Notes: a model not told the origin generated them from the letters alone. A stretch of DNA of 64,000 nt from Akkermansiaceae bacterium (GCA_015062005.1 SUVL01000010.1:1-64000); one strand, 5' to 3'; counted from the stretch's first letter, positions 1 through 8,376 are shown. Numbers and translations are program-made.

Positions 1-205
1 ATGAAGGATGAAAACGCGCCTAGCGGCGCGTGAGAGGCATGTATATAAAATGAAAACGCCCGCGCATACGCGGACGAATGAAAAATGAAAGGTGAAAACG
101 CGCCTTGCGGCGCGTAAGAGGCATGTATATAAAATGAAAACGCCCGCGCATACGCGGACGAGTGAAGAATGAAAGATGAAAACGCGCCTAGCGGCTCGTG
201 AGGGT
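1..205. repeat. Tandem hairpin-repeat array (block 1)
   Basis: About two and a half copies of an 84-bp unit. Each unit holds two GC-rich palindromes (cgcgcc-ttgc-ggcgcg and a cgcccgc/gcggacg pair), each preceded by tgaaaac and separated by A-rich linkers (gtgaaaaatgaaagatgaaa). Copies of the first palindrome begin near 13, 98 and 182. The same unit recurs at 3381-3616 and 4021-4432. The array starts at the window edge, so its true length is unknown. It lies just beyond the stop of the GT10 gene. Confidence 0.9.
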
Positions 206-256
206 ATTTTGCCAGCGGCAGGAGTTGAGCCGACGAAAAACTTACGACGTTTTAGC

Positions 257-1231
257 TTATCTATTATCTGATAATGCGGCAATATCACTCAGTGCATATT
301 TCATTTGATGCCAGGCAATACCCAGCTTCTGTCTGCGAACGGGGTCCTTTAATATGAAACGAGCGTACGCTGCTTTGAGGGCTATTACAATCATCTGGAG
401 CTTGATGTCTATTGAATTTTTGCCGATGCAGCGTACAAGCCGATGAGCGTCGGATACCTTGAGCGAATCTTTTTCGTATGTTTTTTCTTTCTTGTTGAAT
501 ATGTTCGACAAGAAAGTGTTTAGTTGTTCTTGCGGGTCGATTTTCATGTTGTTGCGGAGCGGGTTAGCTGCCAGCATGTTCATGTAGACTGTGTTATCGG
601 AGTCTACCTCACGAACCCTTTGGATGAGCGATTTGAAATCTGGATAATCATTTGCACAAATCATGGATTCTTTCGGAAAAGGGTGAACGTTTCCTTCACT
701 CCCGAAATAGATAGGTACTGTATTTGCCAGATAGGCATCCATCAATTTTTCGGTTATGTAGCCAGGTGCAGAGCTGTTCTCAAATGCGATATTGAACTTA
801 TATCGGGAAAGAAACTTTATTTTGCTTTCGTTCCAGTTGGCTGCATCGTTTCGTTTTGCCAGTTCCGGAGCATCCATGTTGTGCAGAATTATTCCGGGAC
901 AATCCACGTGTTTGTATTGCATCAGCTCTTGGCAAAAAGCTTTCCTCAATGCGGCTCCTTTGCCAATGATGTCCTGTGAGTAGATGAACGAGCAGAACTT
1001 TCGCTCCGCCATGTGGTCCTCCAGCTCTGGCAATTGTGGCAATTCACGGTTTAGGTAGGTACTGAAACAAGGCGGCAACCATAAATAGCGATCTCCGCAT
1101 TCCATCCTGACCGAACCAATAGCGTAATCGCATTGATTAAAATCAGGATACACGTTTTCATCACAAATAAATACTTTGACCGCGTCATGGTATTTCAGAT
1201 GCTCTGCACCAAAGCATGAATAGAAAACCAT
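257..1231 (-). CDS. GT10 family (alpha-1,3/4-fucosyltransferase-like) glycosyltransferase, N-terminus frameshifted
   Basis: Family GT10 enzymes transfer fucose from GDP-fucose onto N-acetylglucosamine or glucose in Lewis-type glycans. The C-terminal donor-binding core is clear: KFNIAFENSSAPGYITEKL then DAYLANTVPIYFGS, around residues 146-180. The 324-residue reading starts at an internal ATG already inside the fold. In-frame coding continues upstream to about 1338 without any start codon, while an ATG at 1341 lies one base out of frame, so the gene looks frameshifted. It is the second gene of a minus-strand pair with the GT32-like gene, and is more AT-rich than the housekeeping genes nearby, which suggests transfer. 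The function is a family inference; whether active protein is made is doubtful. Confidence 0.8.
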   Translation of the reverse strand: MVFYSCFGAEHLKYHDAVKVFICDENVYPDFNQCDYAIGSVRMECGDRYLWLPPCFSTYLNRELPQLPELEDHMAERKFCSFIYSQDIIGKGAALRKAFCQELMQYKHVDCPGIILHNMDAPELAKRNDAANWNESKIKFLSRYKFNIAFENSSAPGYITEKLMDAYLANTVPIYFGSEGNVHPFPKESMICANDYPDFKSLIQRVREVDSDNTVYMNMLAANPLRNNMKIDPQEQLNTFLSNIFNKKEKTYEKDSLKVSDAHRLVRCIGKNSIDIKLQMIVIALKAAYARFILKDPVRRQKLGIAWHQMKYALSDIAALSDNR

Positions 1232-1341
1232 CTCCGGATTTTCATAATCATCCTCAATTTCTCCATACGTTTGTACGCCTTTAATTAAAAAATTGTATTC
1301 TCTGGATGTCCCAAAGTCGACAACTGCTGCTTTGATTTCAT
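1232..1341 (-). other. Out-of-frame first exon-like stretch of the GT10 gene
   Basis: Read in the GT10 frame this stretch encodes IKAAVVDFGTSREYNFLI and then GVQTYGEIEDDYENPE, a plausible GT10 N-terminus. The frame contains no ATG, GTG or TTG and meets TAG just upstream. The ATG at 1341-1339 is followed by AAA TCA; one extra A would give ATG AAA ATC AAA GCA GCA (MKIKAA) in the correct frame. As it stands, translation from 1341 ends after 18 codons. The slip site would be the A run at 1336-1338. Confidence 0.75.
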
Positions 1342-1408
1342 GGATCTAGGGATGAGGATTGGGTGGGGTTCTCGCAATTCAATTTCCATTCAGCGTCCTA
1401 TCCAGACT

Positions 1409-2182
1409 TTAGTTGGAGTACCATCTGGCATGAAATGGAATTGATTTTCCTTGTAGAGCGGCTCGATAAACAGGATTAAATTCATTGCATTGGCATGCTC
1501 GATATGTTCTCCATTTGCGGGCTAACCATTTTTTCAGATGAGACAACATGGAATAGCTCACCAGGTTTTTAAAGAGGCTGGTCGCATGGGGTTTCCACGA
1601 GCCACAACAATGGTGAATGGATATGCCTCGATTGCGGATAAAGGCCGGTTGCTCAAAAAACTCTTTGGGGTAGATATGGCAAAACTCATTTTCCCATTCT
1701 TTGCCATTGAGAAGGAATCCAGGAACGGAGTTAATAAAATACTCGGTGAAAATGCTATTATTGACGGGGAACTCGCCCGGTTTTATTTTTTCGTATCTTT
1801 TCAGAACATCGCGGATGATAGGGTGCCGAGGCGGAGAATAGATGACCGCAGTACCCAGCGCACAATTGTACATGTAACCCATGGTCAGTTTGTCAGCGTT
1901 TTCAACAAGGTCAGAAAGAGGCCTGATCAACTCTACATCCACATCCAGATAAACGCCTCCTTCTTCGTACAAGGCTTGAAGTCGAACTATGTCTGATAAA
2001 AAAGCCCATGCATGATTTTCTAATGCTGCTTTTGCATAACGGTTACCGGATATATTGATGTTTGCCTCTGTGTGAACCTTGATTTCAAAATCGGGATTGG
2101 CTTTTTTCCACAGGGCTATGTTGTTTTGTACTGATTCCGGCATGTCCGCTCCAAACCAGCAACAATGTATCTTTTTCACCAT
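1409..2182 (-). CDS. GT32-like capsular/sugar glycosyltransferase (DXD motif)
   Basis: A 257-residue protein beginning MVKKIHCCWFG, the usual N-terminus of the Gly_transf_sug (GT32-related) family. It has the nucleotide-sugar and metal-binding stretch GGVYLDVDVELIRP near residue 80, with its DVD triad, and SDIVRLQALYEEGG before it. Family members add sugars to surface polysaccharides in the cytoplasm. ATG 2182 is preferred to a GTG six bases upstream because of the motif start. A -10-like TATCCT (minus strand) lies 8 nt before it. The gene leads a two-gene operon with the GT10 gene, whose presumed original start lies 67 nt beyond this stop. It is divergent from the tyrosine recombinase, and its expression may depend on promoter inversion. 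Confidence 0.82.
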   Translation of the reverse strand: MVKKIHCCWFGADMPESVQNNIALWKKANPDFEIKVHTEANINISGNRYAKAALENHAWAFLSDIVRLQALYEEGGVYLDVDVELIRPLSDLVENADKLTMGYMYNCALGTAVIYSPPRHPIIRDVLKRYEKIKPGEFPVNNSIFTEYFINSVPGFLLNGKEWENEFCHIYPKEFFEQPAFIRNRGISIHHCCGSWKPHATSLFKNLVSYSMLSHLKKWLARKWRTYRACQCNEFNPVYRAALQGKSIPFHARWYSN

Positions 2183-2190
2183 GCGCACAG

Positions 2191-2364
2191 AGGATAGCAG
2201 ATTTAGAATCCGTAAAGAATGAGTGATAAGTTATTATAAATCAATTGCTTTTCAAAAATCGAGTTAATTACATGGATCGTACGGAACGATAATCCTACAC
2301 CTCGATTTATCTGTTATTAAAAGAATTTCTATGCTTGACTTACGGATTCTAAATGCGATAAACA
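2191..2364. promoter_or_regulatory. Candidate invertible promoter between glycosyltransferase operon and recombinase
   Basis: A 15-bp perfect inverted repeat (2201-2215 and 2340-2354) encloses 124 bp. TTGACT (2335-2340, plus strand) overlaps the inner end of the right arm and faces the recombinase, with GATAAA 16 bp on (2357-2362). Outside the left arm, on the minus strand, TATCCT (2196-2191) lies 8 nt from the GT32 start but has no good -35 in this orientation (TTCTTT at 17 bp). Inverting the segment would give TTGACT, 18 bp, TATCCT in front of the glycosyltransferases. The inner segment is AT-rich and also contains a lone TATAAT on the minus strand. Inversion itself is inferred. Confidence 0.65.
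2201..2354. repeat. 15-bp perfect inverted repeat bounding the switch
   Basis: The left arm ATTTAGAATCCGTAA (2201-2215) is the exact reverse complement of the right arm TTACGGATTCTAAAT (2340-2354). The match stops on both sides of the arms, so it is a discrete pair and not part of a longer palindrome. It is a candidate crossover site for the adjacent tyrosine recombinase. Confidence 0.9.
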
Positions 2365-3372
2365 ATGAAAATAGAACTGACAGAGGAAGAAATGGCGGCG
2401 CTTGTTGTGTTGAGAAGTGCCGGGAAAGATTTGGTAGCATCTGCAATTATTGCAAAAGAGGCCATGGAAGCCGGCCATGGAAGGGTTAGGCGAGCAAGAA
2501 GGTGTATAGCAGCGGGGGTAGAAGCTATTAAGAAAGAGAATCGCACGGTAAGCTTTGAAAGAGCCGTGGAGACGGCGCTGGTGGAGAGGAGGGAGAGGAG
2601 GGTGCGCACGGTCTATGAATTCAGGTATTTCACGCGGCGGTTCATGAAGCGATGCCCGGGACTGGCACGGCGGAAAATTCGGGCAATTTCGGCGCTGGAA
2701 TGTGCGCAGTATATTGAAAAGAGCTTTGATACTCCTCGACAGCGGCAGAAGGCGCGGTTGATTCTCAGCGGTGTGTTTGGCACAGCGCTGAAGCGGGGCT
2801 GGTGTAATGAGAATCCAGTGGCAAGGGTAGAGGTGCCGCGGGTGGTGGAGAAGCCGGTACCCATTCTTGCCCACCAGGAGATAAAGACTTTACTGCAGAC
2901 TGCTGCGAGTTACAGAGGTGGCAGCTGTGCGGCGGCGGTGGGGATGATGTTGTATGCCGGCATCCGTCCTCACGAGGTGGCTAGGCTCAGATGGGCTGAG
3001 GTAGATTTGCAGGAGAGGGCCATCTATATATCACCAAGACATAGCAAGACCGGAGGAGCGCGGCGTGTAACAATTCATGAGCCCTTATTGAAAATTCTGC
3101 GGGGGTATCAACAATCTGCTGCCTGTCCTATCTGCCCACCGAACTGGGGGCTTCATTGGCGGGGATTGCGGCAGAAGGCCGGGTGGAATGCAGATACGCT
3201 CCCATGGCCGCAGGATGCGTTGCGTCATACCTTTGCAAGCTACCACTTGAGCTATTTTCGAAGTTTTGAAGAGCTGCAGTGCGAAATCGGACATCGGGAT
3301 TCGTCGTTACTCCGCACGCGTTATCTGGACATGCGGGGTGTTGTGGAGCCGGCACGTTTCTGGAAGGGGTAA
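2365..3372 (+). CDS. Tyrosine recombinase / phage-integrase family protein
   Basis: A site-specific DNA recombinase of 335 residues with an N-terminal core-binding SAM-like domain (roughly 70-150) and a C-terminal catalytic domain. All catalytic positions are visible: Arg in GIRPHEVARLRW, Lys in HSKTGGARRVTI, the HxxR box in LRHTFASYH, His in IGHRD, and the nucleophile Tyr in LLRTRYLDM. No phage genes are nearby. The first ATG is at 2365, but ATG 2392 has a better Shine-Dalgarno (AGAGGAAG) and suits the TTGACT/GATAAA promoter, whose transcript would begin near 2369. It is divergent from the glycosyltransferase pair across the inverted repeat, so a role as DNA invertase of that promoter is the simplest reading. 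Hairpin arrays begin right after its stop. Confidence 0.9.
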   Translation: MKIELTEEEMAALVVLRSAGKDLVASAIIAKEAMEAGHGRVRRARRCIAAGVEAIKKENRTVSFERAVETALVERRERRVRTVYEFRYFTRRFMKRCPGLARRKIRAISALECAQYIEKSFDTPRQRQKARLILSGVFGTALKRGWCNENPVARVEVPRVVEKPVPILAHQEIKTLLQTAASYRGGSCAAAVGMMLYAGIRPHEVARLRWAEVDLQERAIYISPRHSKTGGARRVTIHEPLLKILRGYQQSAACPICPPNWGLHWRGLRQKAGWNADTLPWPQDALRHTFASYHLSYFRSFEELQCEIGHRDSSLLRTRYLDMRGVVEPARFWKG

Positions 3373-3380
3373 GGGGGGGC

Positions 3381-3616
3381 TCATCACATGTGCGCAGCGC
3401 ATGTTTTCATTTTTCATCTTTCATATGAGCGCGCAGCGCGAGTTTTCACGATAAGAAGCGTATATAAAATGAAAACGCCCGCATACGCGGACGAGTGAAG
3501 AATGAAAGATGAAAACGCGCCTTGCGGCGCGTGAGAGGCATGTACGTAAAATGAAAACGCCCGCATACGCGGGCGAGTGAAAGATGAAAGATGAAAACGC
3601 GCCTTGCGGCGCGTGA
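3381..3616. repeat. Hairpin-repeat array (block 2), with inverted left edge
   Basis: Two full 84-bp-type units in the same orientation as block 1 (palindromes cgcccgc-atac-gcgggcg and cgcgcc-ttgc-ggcgcg). They are preceded on the left by units in the opposite orientation: tgcgc-a-gcgca followed by gttttca, and gagcgcgcagcgcgagttttca. The array therefore has a head-to-head junction near 3450. It fills the gap between the recombinase stop and the four-helix-bundle gene. Confidence 0.88.
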
Positions 3617-3627
3617 GATAAAGAAGG

Positions 3628-3954
3628 TTAAGCATTATCCTTCGCCGTTTTGATGGAGCGAATCAACATGAATCTGATTCGTCGACATGTTTTCAGTAGC
3701 GTTTCGGCTTTATCCGGCTCCAATGTCTGAGTATTTGCCATCAGTTCGAGCCAGTATTCGCTTTCATTGCTTTCTTTGAGGGCGATTTGCAATTTGGCGA
3801 TGAAATCGGCCCGGCTGCTGGCGTATTGTGCTTCGCGGATGTTTGCTCCGATACTTGTGGAGGAACGGAGTAACTGGTTTTTGAGCACTCCTCGTTTTTC
3901 TACCGTATCAAGAGTAAGAACTGTCGCTATGGCGAAGTTCATGGATTCTGTCAT
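3628..3954 (-). CDS. Four-helix-bundle protein (S23 / 23S rRNA-intervening-sequence type)
   Basis: A 108-residue helical protein of the S23 family, identified by QLLRSSTSIGANIREAQYA, then ADFIAKLQIALKESNESEYW and the spacing of its four helices. Such proteins were first found encoded in 23S rRNA intervening sequences and occur as stand-alone genes in many phyla; their biochemical role is unclear. The start is placed at ATG 3954 (MTESMNFAIA). The same frame stays open further upstream, but only because it runs through the hairpin array. The gene sits between two arrays with no other partner, like a small cassette. Confidence 0.85.
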   Translation of the reverse strand: MTESMNFAIATVLTLDTVEKRGVLKNQLLRSSTSIGANIREAQYASSRADFIAKLQIALKESNESEYWLELMANTQTLEPDKAETLLKTCRRIRFMLIRSIKTAKDNA

Positions 3955-4020
3955 TAATTGATTCGCTGGCACAACCTTGATTGTAATGGATTGAGAGGTT
4001 GATGTCGATGTAAAAATGAG

Positions 4021-4432
4021 ATGAAAAGAAAATGAAAACGCCCGCTTTAGGCGGGCGAGTGAAAAATGAAGGGTGATAACGCGCCTGGCGGCGCGTGAGC
4101 AAATTTGTCGAGCATCACACATGTGAGCAGCACATGTTTTCATTCTTCATCTTTCATATGAGCGCGCAGCGCGAGTTTTCATGAAAAGAAGCGTATGTAA
4201 AATGAAAACGCCCGCATACGCGGGCGAGTGAAAAATGAAGGATGAAAACGCGCCTGGCGGCGCGTAAGAGGCATGTACGTAAAATGAAAACGCCCGCATA
4301 CGCGGACGAGTGAAAAATGAAAGATGAAAACGCGCCTGGCGGCGCGTAAGGGGCATGTACGTAAAATGAAAACGCCCGCATACGCGGGCGAGTGAAAAAT
4401 GAAGGATGAAAACGCGCCTTGCGGCGCGTGAG
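4021..4432. repeat. Hairpin-repeat array (block 3), longest, with inverted segment
   Basis: The longest of the three arrays. It starts with a unit carrying cgcccgc-ttta-ggcgggcg, passes through a reversed segment around 4110-4185 (acatgtgagcagcacatgttttca, then gagcgcgcagcgcgagttttca), and continues with three more forward units to the rubrerythrin stop. Paired palindromes alternate (gcatacgc loop and ttgc/tggc loop), each after tgaaaac. Apart from the repeats I see no gene in this 480-bp gap. Confidence 0.88.
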
Positions 4433-4435
4433 ACC

Positions 4436-4978
4436 TTAGATCTCGATATACTTAGCCTTCGGGAAGTTGCAGAGCGGGCAGCGGTCGGGCTCGGTGCCTT
4501 CGGCAAAGGTATCGCCGCAGAGCGGGCAGACGTAGTATTTGGCGGGCAGGTCGAGCTTCTCGCCGGCTTCGAGCTGGGCCAAGGCCTTGCTGTAGAGGTC
4601 GGCGTGTTCCTTCTCGGCTTCGTTGGCCCAGGTGAAGCTGCGCAGGGCATCGGTGTTGCCTTCCTCCTGTGCCAGGGCAATCATGGGCGGATACATCTCG
4701 GTGAACTCGTAGGTCTCGCCGGCGACGGCGGCCTTCAGGTTCTCGATGGTGTTGCCCACTTCGATGTGCATCTCCAGGTCGATGGGTGCCTCACCCATCT
4801 TCACCAGCACCTTGTTGTGGTTGGTGGCGTGGATGCGCTCGGCGCGGCTGGCGGCGGCGAAGAGCTTTTCGATGAGCGGGTAGCCCTCCTGGGCGGCGCG
4901 GGTGGCATAGGCTGCGTACTTGGCGCTGGCGGTGCTTTCGCCGATGATGGCGGTCTTGAGGTTGTCGATGGTTGTCAT
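4436..4978 (-). CDS. rbr: Rubrerythrin family protein
   Basis: Rubrerythrin, a non-haem iron protein that reduces hydrogen peroxide in the cytoplasm of anaerobes. The 180-residue protein has a ferritin-like diiron domain (residues 1-130, with AIIGESTASAKYAAYA, AERIHATNH, ETYEFTEMYPPM and NEAEKEHADLY supplying the Glu and His ligands). A C-terminal rubredoxin-like domain follows with two CxxC knuckles, YYVCPLCGDTF and DRCPLCNFPKAKY. The start is ATG 4978 (MTTIDNLKTA). It is consistent with an anaerobic or microaerophilic gut lifestyle. It ends directly against the hairpin array. Confidence 0.95.
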   Translation of the reverse strand: MTTIDNLKTAIIGESTASAKYAAYATRAAQEGYPLIEKLFAAASRAERIHATNHNKVLVKMGEAPIDLEMHIEVGNTIENLKAAVAGETYEFTEMYPPMIALAQEEGNTDALRSFTWANEAEKEHADLYSKALAQLEAGEKLDLPAKYYVCPLCGDTFAEGTEPDRCPLCNFPKAKYIEI

Positions 4979-5043
4979 GGCTGTAGTGTAGCTTATTTTA
5001 GAATAATTACAAGAAAAATCTACAAAAAGTTGAAAAATATAAT

Positions 5044-5343
5044 TTAAAATCTCCAGACGACACCCTTGTTTTTGACGTGCTCCAGAAGCGCAGGGGATTG
5101 AATCATGCATTCCGCGACGAGATCAATATCGACCACCAGGGGGAGGTCATTCAATTTAACCCGAAGCGATAAGAGGTCATCAAATGAGAGGTCTGGACCA
5201 CGCAGGCAGAGGTCGATATCCGATGATGGTTTGAAATTTCCCATGGCTCTGGACCCGAACAAGACCACTTCGCGCACCCTGGGACATGTCTTCAGGATAT
5301 CGCAGATGGCTTGTTTGTGCTCAGAAGAGATGCCGGAGTTCAT
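5044..5343 (-). CDS. mntA: MNT-type nucleotidyltransferase (antitoxin-like, HI0073 family)
   Basis: A 99-residue minimal nucleotidyltransferase with the pol-beta signature LFGSRAMGNFKPSSDIDL and a third acidic motif VVDIDLVAE, so the active site looks intact. In characterised HEPN/MNT pairs the MNT enzyme adenylylates the HEPN partner and silences it. Its ATG overlaps the stop of the upstream HEPN gene by 4 bp (ATGA), so the two are translationally coupled. The assignment is by motif and arrangement; the symbol is by analogy. Confidence 0.88.
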   Translation of the reverse strand: MNSGISSEHKQAICDILKTCPRVREVVLFGSRAMGNFKPSSDIDLCLRGPDLSFDDLLSLRVKLNDLPLVVDIDLVAECMIQSPALLEHVKNKGVVWRF

Positions 5344-5744
5344 GATTCCGAAGCCAGTGAATTAAGGTGGTCGACACAATCGCGCAGCATGGGAAGATAG
5401 TCATCTCTGACGACCTTGAGGGCCTGGAGAGCTATTTCTTCATCATAGGCATGAGTGAACGTGTTACGGGTTTCAAGTGCTTTGAGCCAGAGTTCAGGCG
5501 AAGAAATCAGCCCGGTGGCAAAAGCCTTTTTGATGGTATCCCGCGGGCTGGCGGCATCAATGCCCTCATAACTGAGCCTGTCCTTGAGCGTTTTCCAGCA
5601 GAGCTCGAAACTCATCTGGAAAAAGTGAAGTACGCCGGCGCGGTACACCTCATCCGGCAAGGGCTGAGCACATGCGCGTTCGAAGCAATCAAAGGCTTTG
5701 TTAAGGTTTTGCAGTCTCTGCTGCCAGCGGTCATCCTTTCCCAT
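5340..5744 (-). CDS. hepT: HEPN-domain protein (HI0074 / HepT-like, nucleotidyltransferase partner)
   Basis: A 134-residue helical protein of the HI0074 'nucleotidyltransferase substrate-binding' family, a HEPN fold. It carries RNTFTHAY, matching the R-x4-H RNase motif followed by x-Y, so a toxin-type ribonuclease activity is possible. FFQMSFELCWKTLKDRL is typical of the family. The start ATG 5744 (MGKDDRWQQR) is chosen; the upstream extension enters the leuB terminator. It is upstream of and overlaps the MNT gene, the usual toxin-first order. Confidence 0.87.
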   Translation of the reverse strand: MGKDDRWQQRLQNLNKAFDCFERACAQPLPDEVYRAGVLHFFQMSFELCWKTLKDRLSYEGIDAASPRDTIKKAFATGLISSPELWLKALETRNTFTHAYDEEIALQALKVVRDDYLPMLRDCVDHLNSLASES

Positions 5745-5796
5745 AGTTTGTGTTTGCCTGTGGCTGATTATAGCGCAAAGTATGACTTGAGCAAGC

Positions 5797-5831
5797 AAAA
5801 AGCGGCAGGTGTGGGAAACACCTGCCGCTTT
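5797..5831 (-). terminator. Intrinsic terminator of leuB
   Basis: On the minus strand, AGCGGCAGGTGT pairs perfectly with ACACCTGCCGCT across a five-base loop and is followed by a T run. It separates leuB from the HEPN/MNT pair. Confidence 0.85.
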
Positions 5832-5845
5832 CTGGAACAAATTTT

Positions 5846-6980
<1,135 letters not shown>

Positions 6981-7067
6981 TTTTGAATGCTGTCTTGCAA
7001 GGTGCAGCGAAGGTGAAAAAATACGCCAGACCAAGAAGAGTTCTGCTGATGATGCTTAGCCTGATGC

Positions 7068-7457
7068 TCAGCTCTGGAAACAGCTCCTGGGGAAGTGAAG
7101 GGGGGAGGAGATGAAGGGTGTGCCGAGTTCATCATTGCCGAAGAGGCGGAGCTCCATGGAGACGGGCGGGGAGTCAAACTCATGGCAGCCGCTGCAGGAG
7201 AAGACAGCCCCGGGGGCGAGGGTGGGGTAGTCGTTGAAGACCTTGGAGGCCTCGATGATGCGGGTGTTGCCGTTGCGTTCGCGGAGGGTCCACTTGCGGC
7301 CGAGCAGGCGCACGGGGTGGGCCCCGTTGTTGCAGATGCTGATGCGGAAGAGGGTGCGGTAGATGGGGCGCGGGCGGCGAATGGCCTGCACCCCGGACAT
7401 GACGAGGCGCATTTCCAGGGGGGCGTAGACCGGGAGACTGTGGCTTTTAGTGCTCAT
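7068..7457 (-). CDS. apaG: ApaG-domain protein
   Basis: A 129-residue ApaG-type beta-sandwich protein. Diagnostic stretches are RISICNNGAHPVRLLGRKW, then YPTLAPGAVFSCSGC. ApaG has been linked to Co2+/Mg2+ handling in enterobacteria, and similar domains bind phosphate-containing ligands; the role here is not evident. ATG 7457 (MSTKSHSLPVY) is chosen; it overlaps the end of the upstream secreted-protein gene by 11 bp, so the pair is likely co-translated. The C-terminus (PFISSPLHFPRSCFQS) diverges from the usual ending. Confidence 0.85.
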   Translation of the reverse strand: MSTKSHSLPVYAPLEMRLVMSGVQAIRRPRPIYRTLFRISICNNGAHPVRLLGRKWTLRERNGNTRIIEASKVFNDYPTLAPGAVFSCSGCHEFDSPPVSMELRLFGNDELGTPFISSPLHFPRSCFQS

Positions 7458-8376
7458 AACCTTCGCCCACGGCGATGGTGGAAATGGCTGCGGCGCTCTC
7501 GCGGATGGCCCGCACCTTGTCCGGGGTGGGTGTTTCACCGGGGGCAAGGGTCATGCGGGAGGCGAGTTGCTCCAGGTGCCCGCTCATGTTGGCAACACGG
7601 AGCCGCTTGGCGGTGCGGGGGTGAAGCCCGCTGAGTATTTCATTGAAATAGGCAGGGGCATCCGGGTAGAAGATGATGGCGGCCTGCCCGGCATCGAAGC
7701 GTTGCTCAATGGCCACCGCGGAAGCCTCCAACGCACGCACCCAGCCACCCAATGCGAGCAGGTGGGCCAGATCCGGGTCTCGCAGTGCGGTCAGCTCTTC
7801 ATTCACCGCTTCCTGAGTCGAGCTGAGAATGCGCTTGAATTCCTCCAACTGTCCTTTCTCGGCATGCTCCAGCAGGCTGGCGGAATAGGTGTTCATTTTT
7901 TCGCCCACGCCGATGGCTTTACCGTAGCGGGAAAGATCCAGCGCAATGGGCTTGATGTCGTTCATGTGCCCGCTGCGCACCGCAATGAACCCATCTGCCA
8001 GGAGGTAACCCATCTCCAGAGCAAGTTTGCCGGCATCCATCGGGAGGTTTTCCGGGCGGCGGCGCAGCACGTATTCTTCCGGGATGGCCGGCAGGTTATC
8101 CAGCTGCGCAAATATCTTGCTGATGGAGGGAGCCGTGTACACATTGATGCCGAGCTCCTGGTTGGAGTGCGATTCATCCAGCATGGCGTCATCCCGGAAC
8201 ATGGCCGGAACTTCGCCCGGGCGGCGGGTTTCGTCTTCCCGGGTGATGTATTCCGGTATGCCATCAAACGCGGTATCTACGGCATCTTCGCTGAATTCAG
8301 GCACTTCCTGAGCGTGCAGCATGGGGAGGCCCAGGGTGGCCGTTGCGAGCAGGATGAGGCGGTATGGCAATTTCAT
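7447..8376 (-). CDS. Secreted protein of unknown function
   Basis: 309 residues with a signal peptide (MKLPYRLILLATATLGLPML, cleavage likely after HAQ) and a mainly helical mature part. I recognise no family. Near residues 85-200 the text (DAGKLALEMGYLLADGFIAV, then GVGEKMNTYSASLLEHAEKG) reads like a helical periplasmic domain. It sits upstream of and overlaps apaG. No lipobox is present, so it is probably periplasmic. Confidence 0.75.
   Translation of the reverse strand: MKLPYRLILLATATLGLPMLHAQEVPEFSEDAVDTAFDGIPEYITREDETRRPGEVPAMFRDDAMLDESHSNQELGINVYTAPSISKIFAQLDNLPAIPEEYVLRRRPENLPMDAGKLALEMGYLLADGFIAVRSGHMNDIKPIALDLSRYGKAIGVGEKMNTYSASLLEHAEKGQLEEFKRILSSTQEAVNEELTALRDPDLAHLLALGGWVRALEASAVAIEQRFDAGQAAIIFYPDAPAYFNEILSGLHPRTAKRLRVANMSGHLEQLASRMTLAPGETPTPDKVRAIRESAAAISTIAVGEGYEH

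Noticed and set aside
1..4432. CRISPR-like periodicity
   Set aside because: Units are about 84 bp, entirely repeated without unique 30-bp spacers, and no cas genes are present.
2365..4435. Classic integron (intI plus attC cassettes)
   Set aside because: The recombinase lacks a recognisable IntI-specific insert between the catalytic boxes, genes between arrays point in different directions, and no attI/attC consensus (RYYYAAC/GTTRRRY) pairing was seen.
4147..4680. Open frame running from the hairpin array into rubrerythrin on the minus strand
   Set aside because: It arises from repeat sequence plus an off-frame reading of rubrerythrin; the rubrerythrin frame is the coding one.
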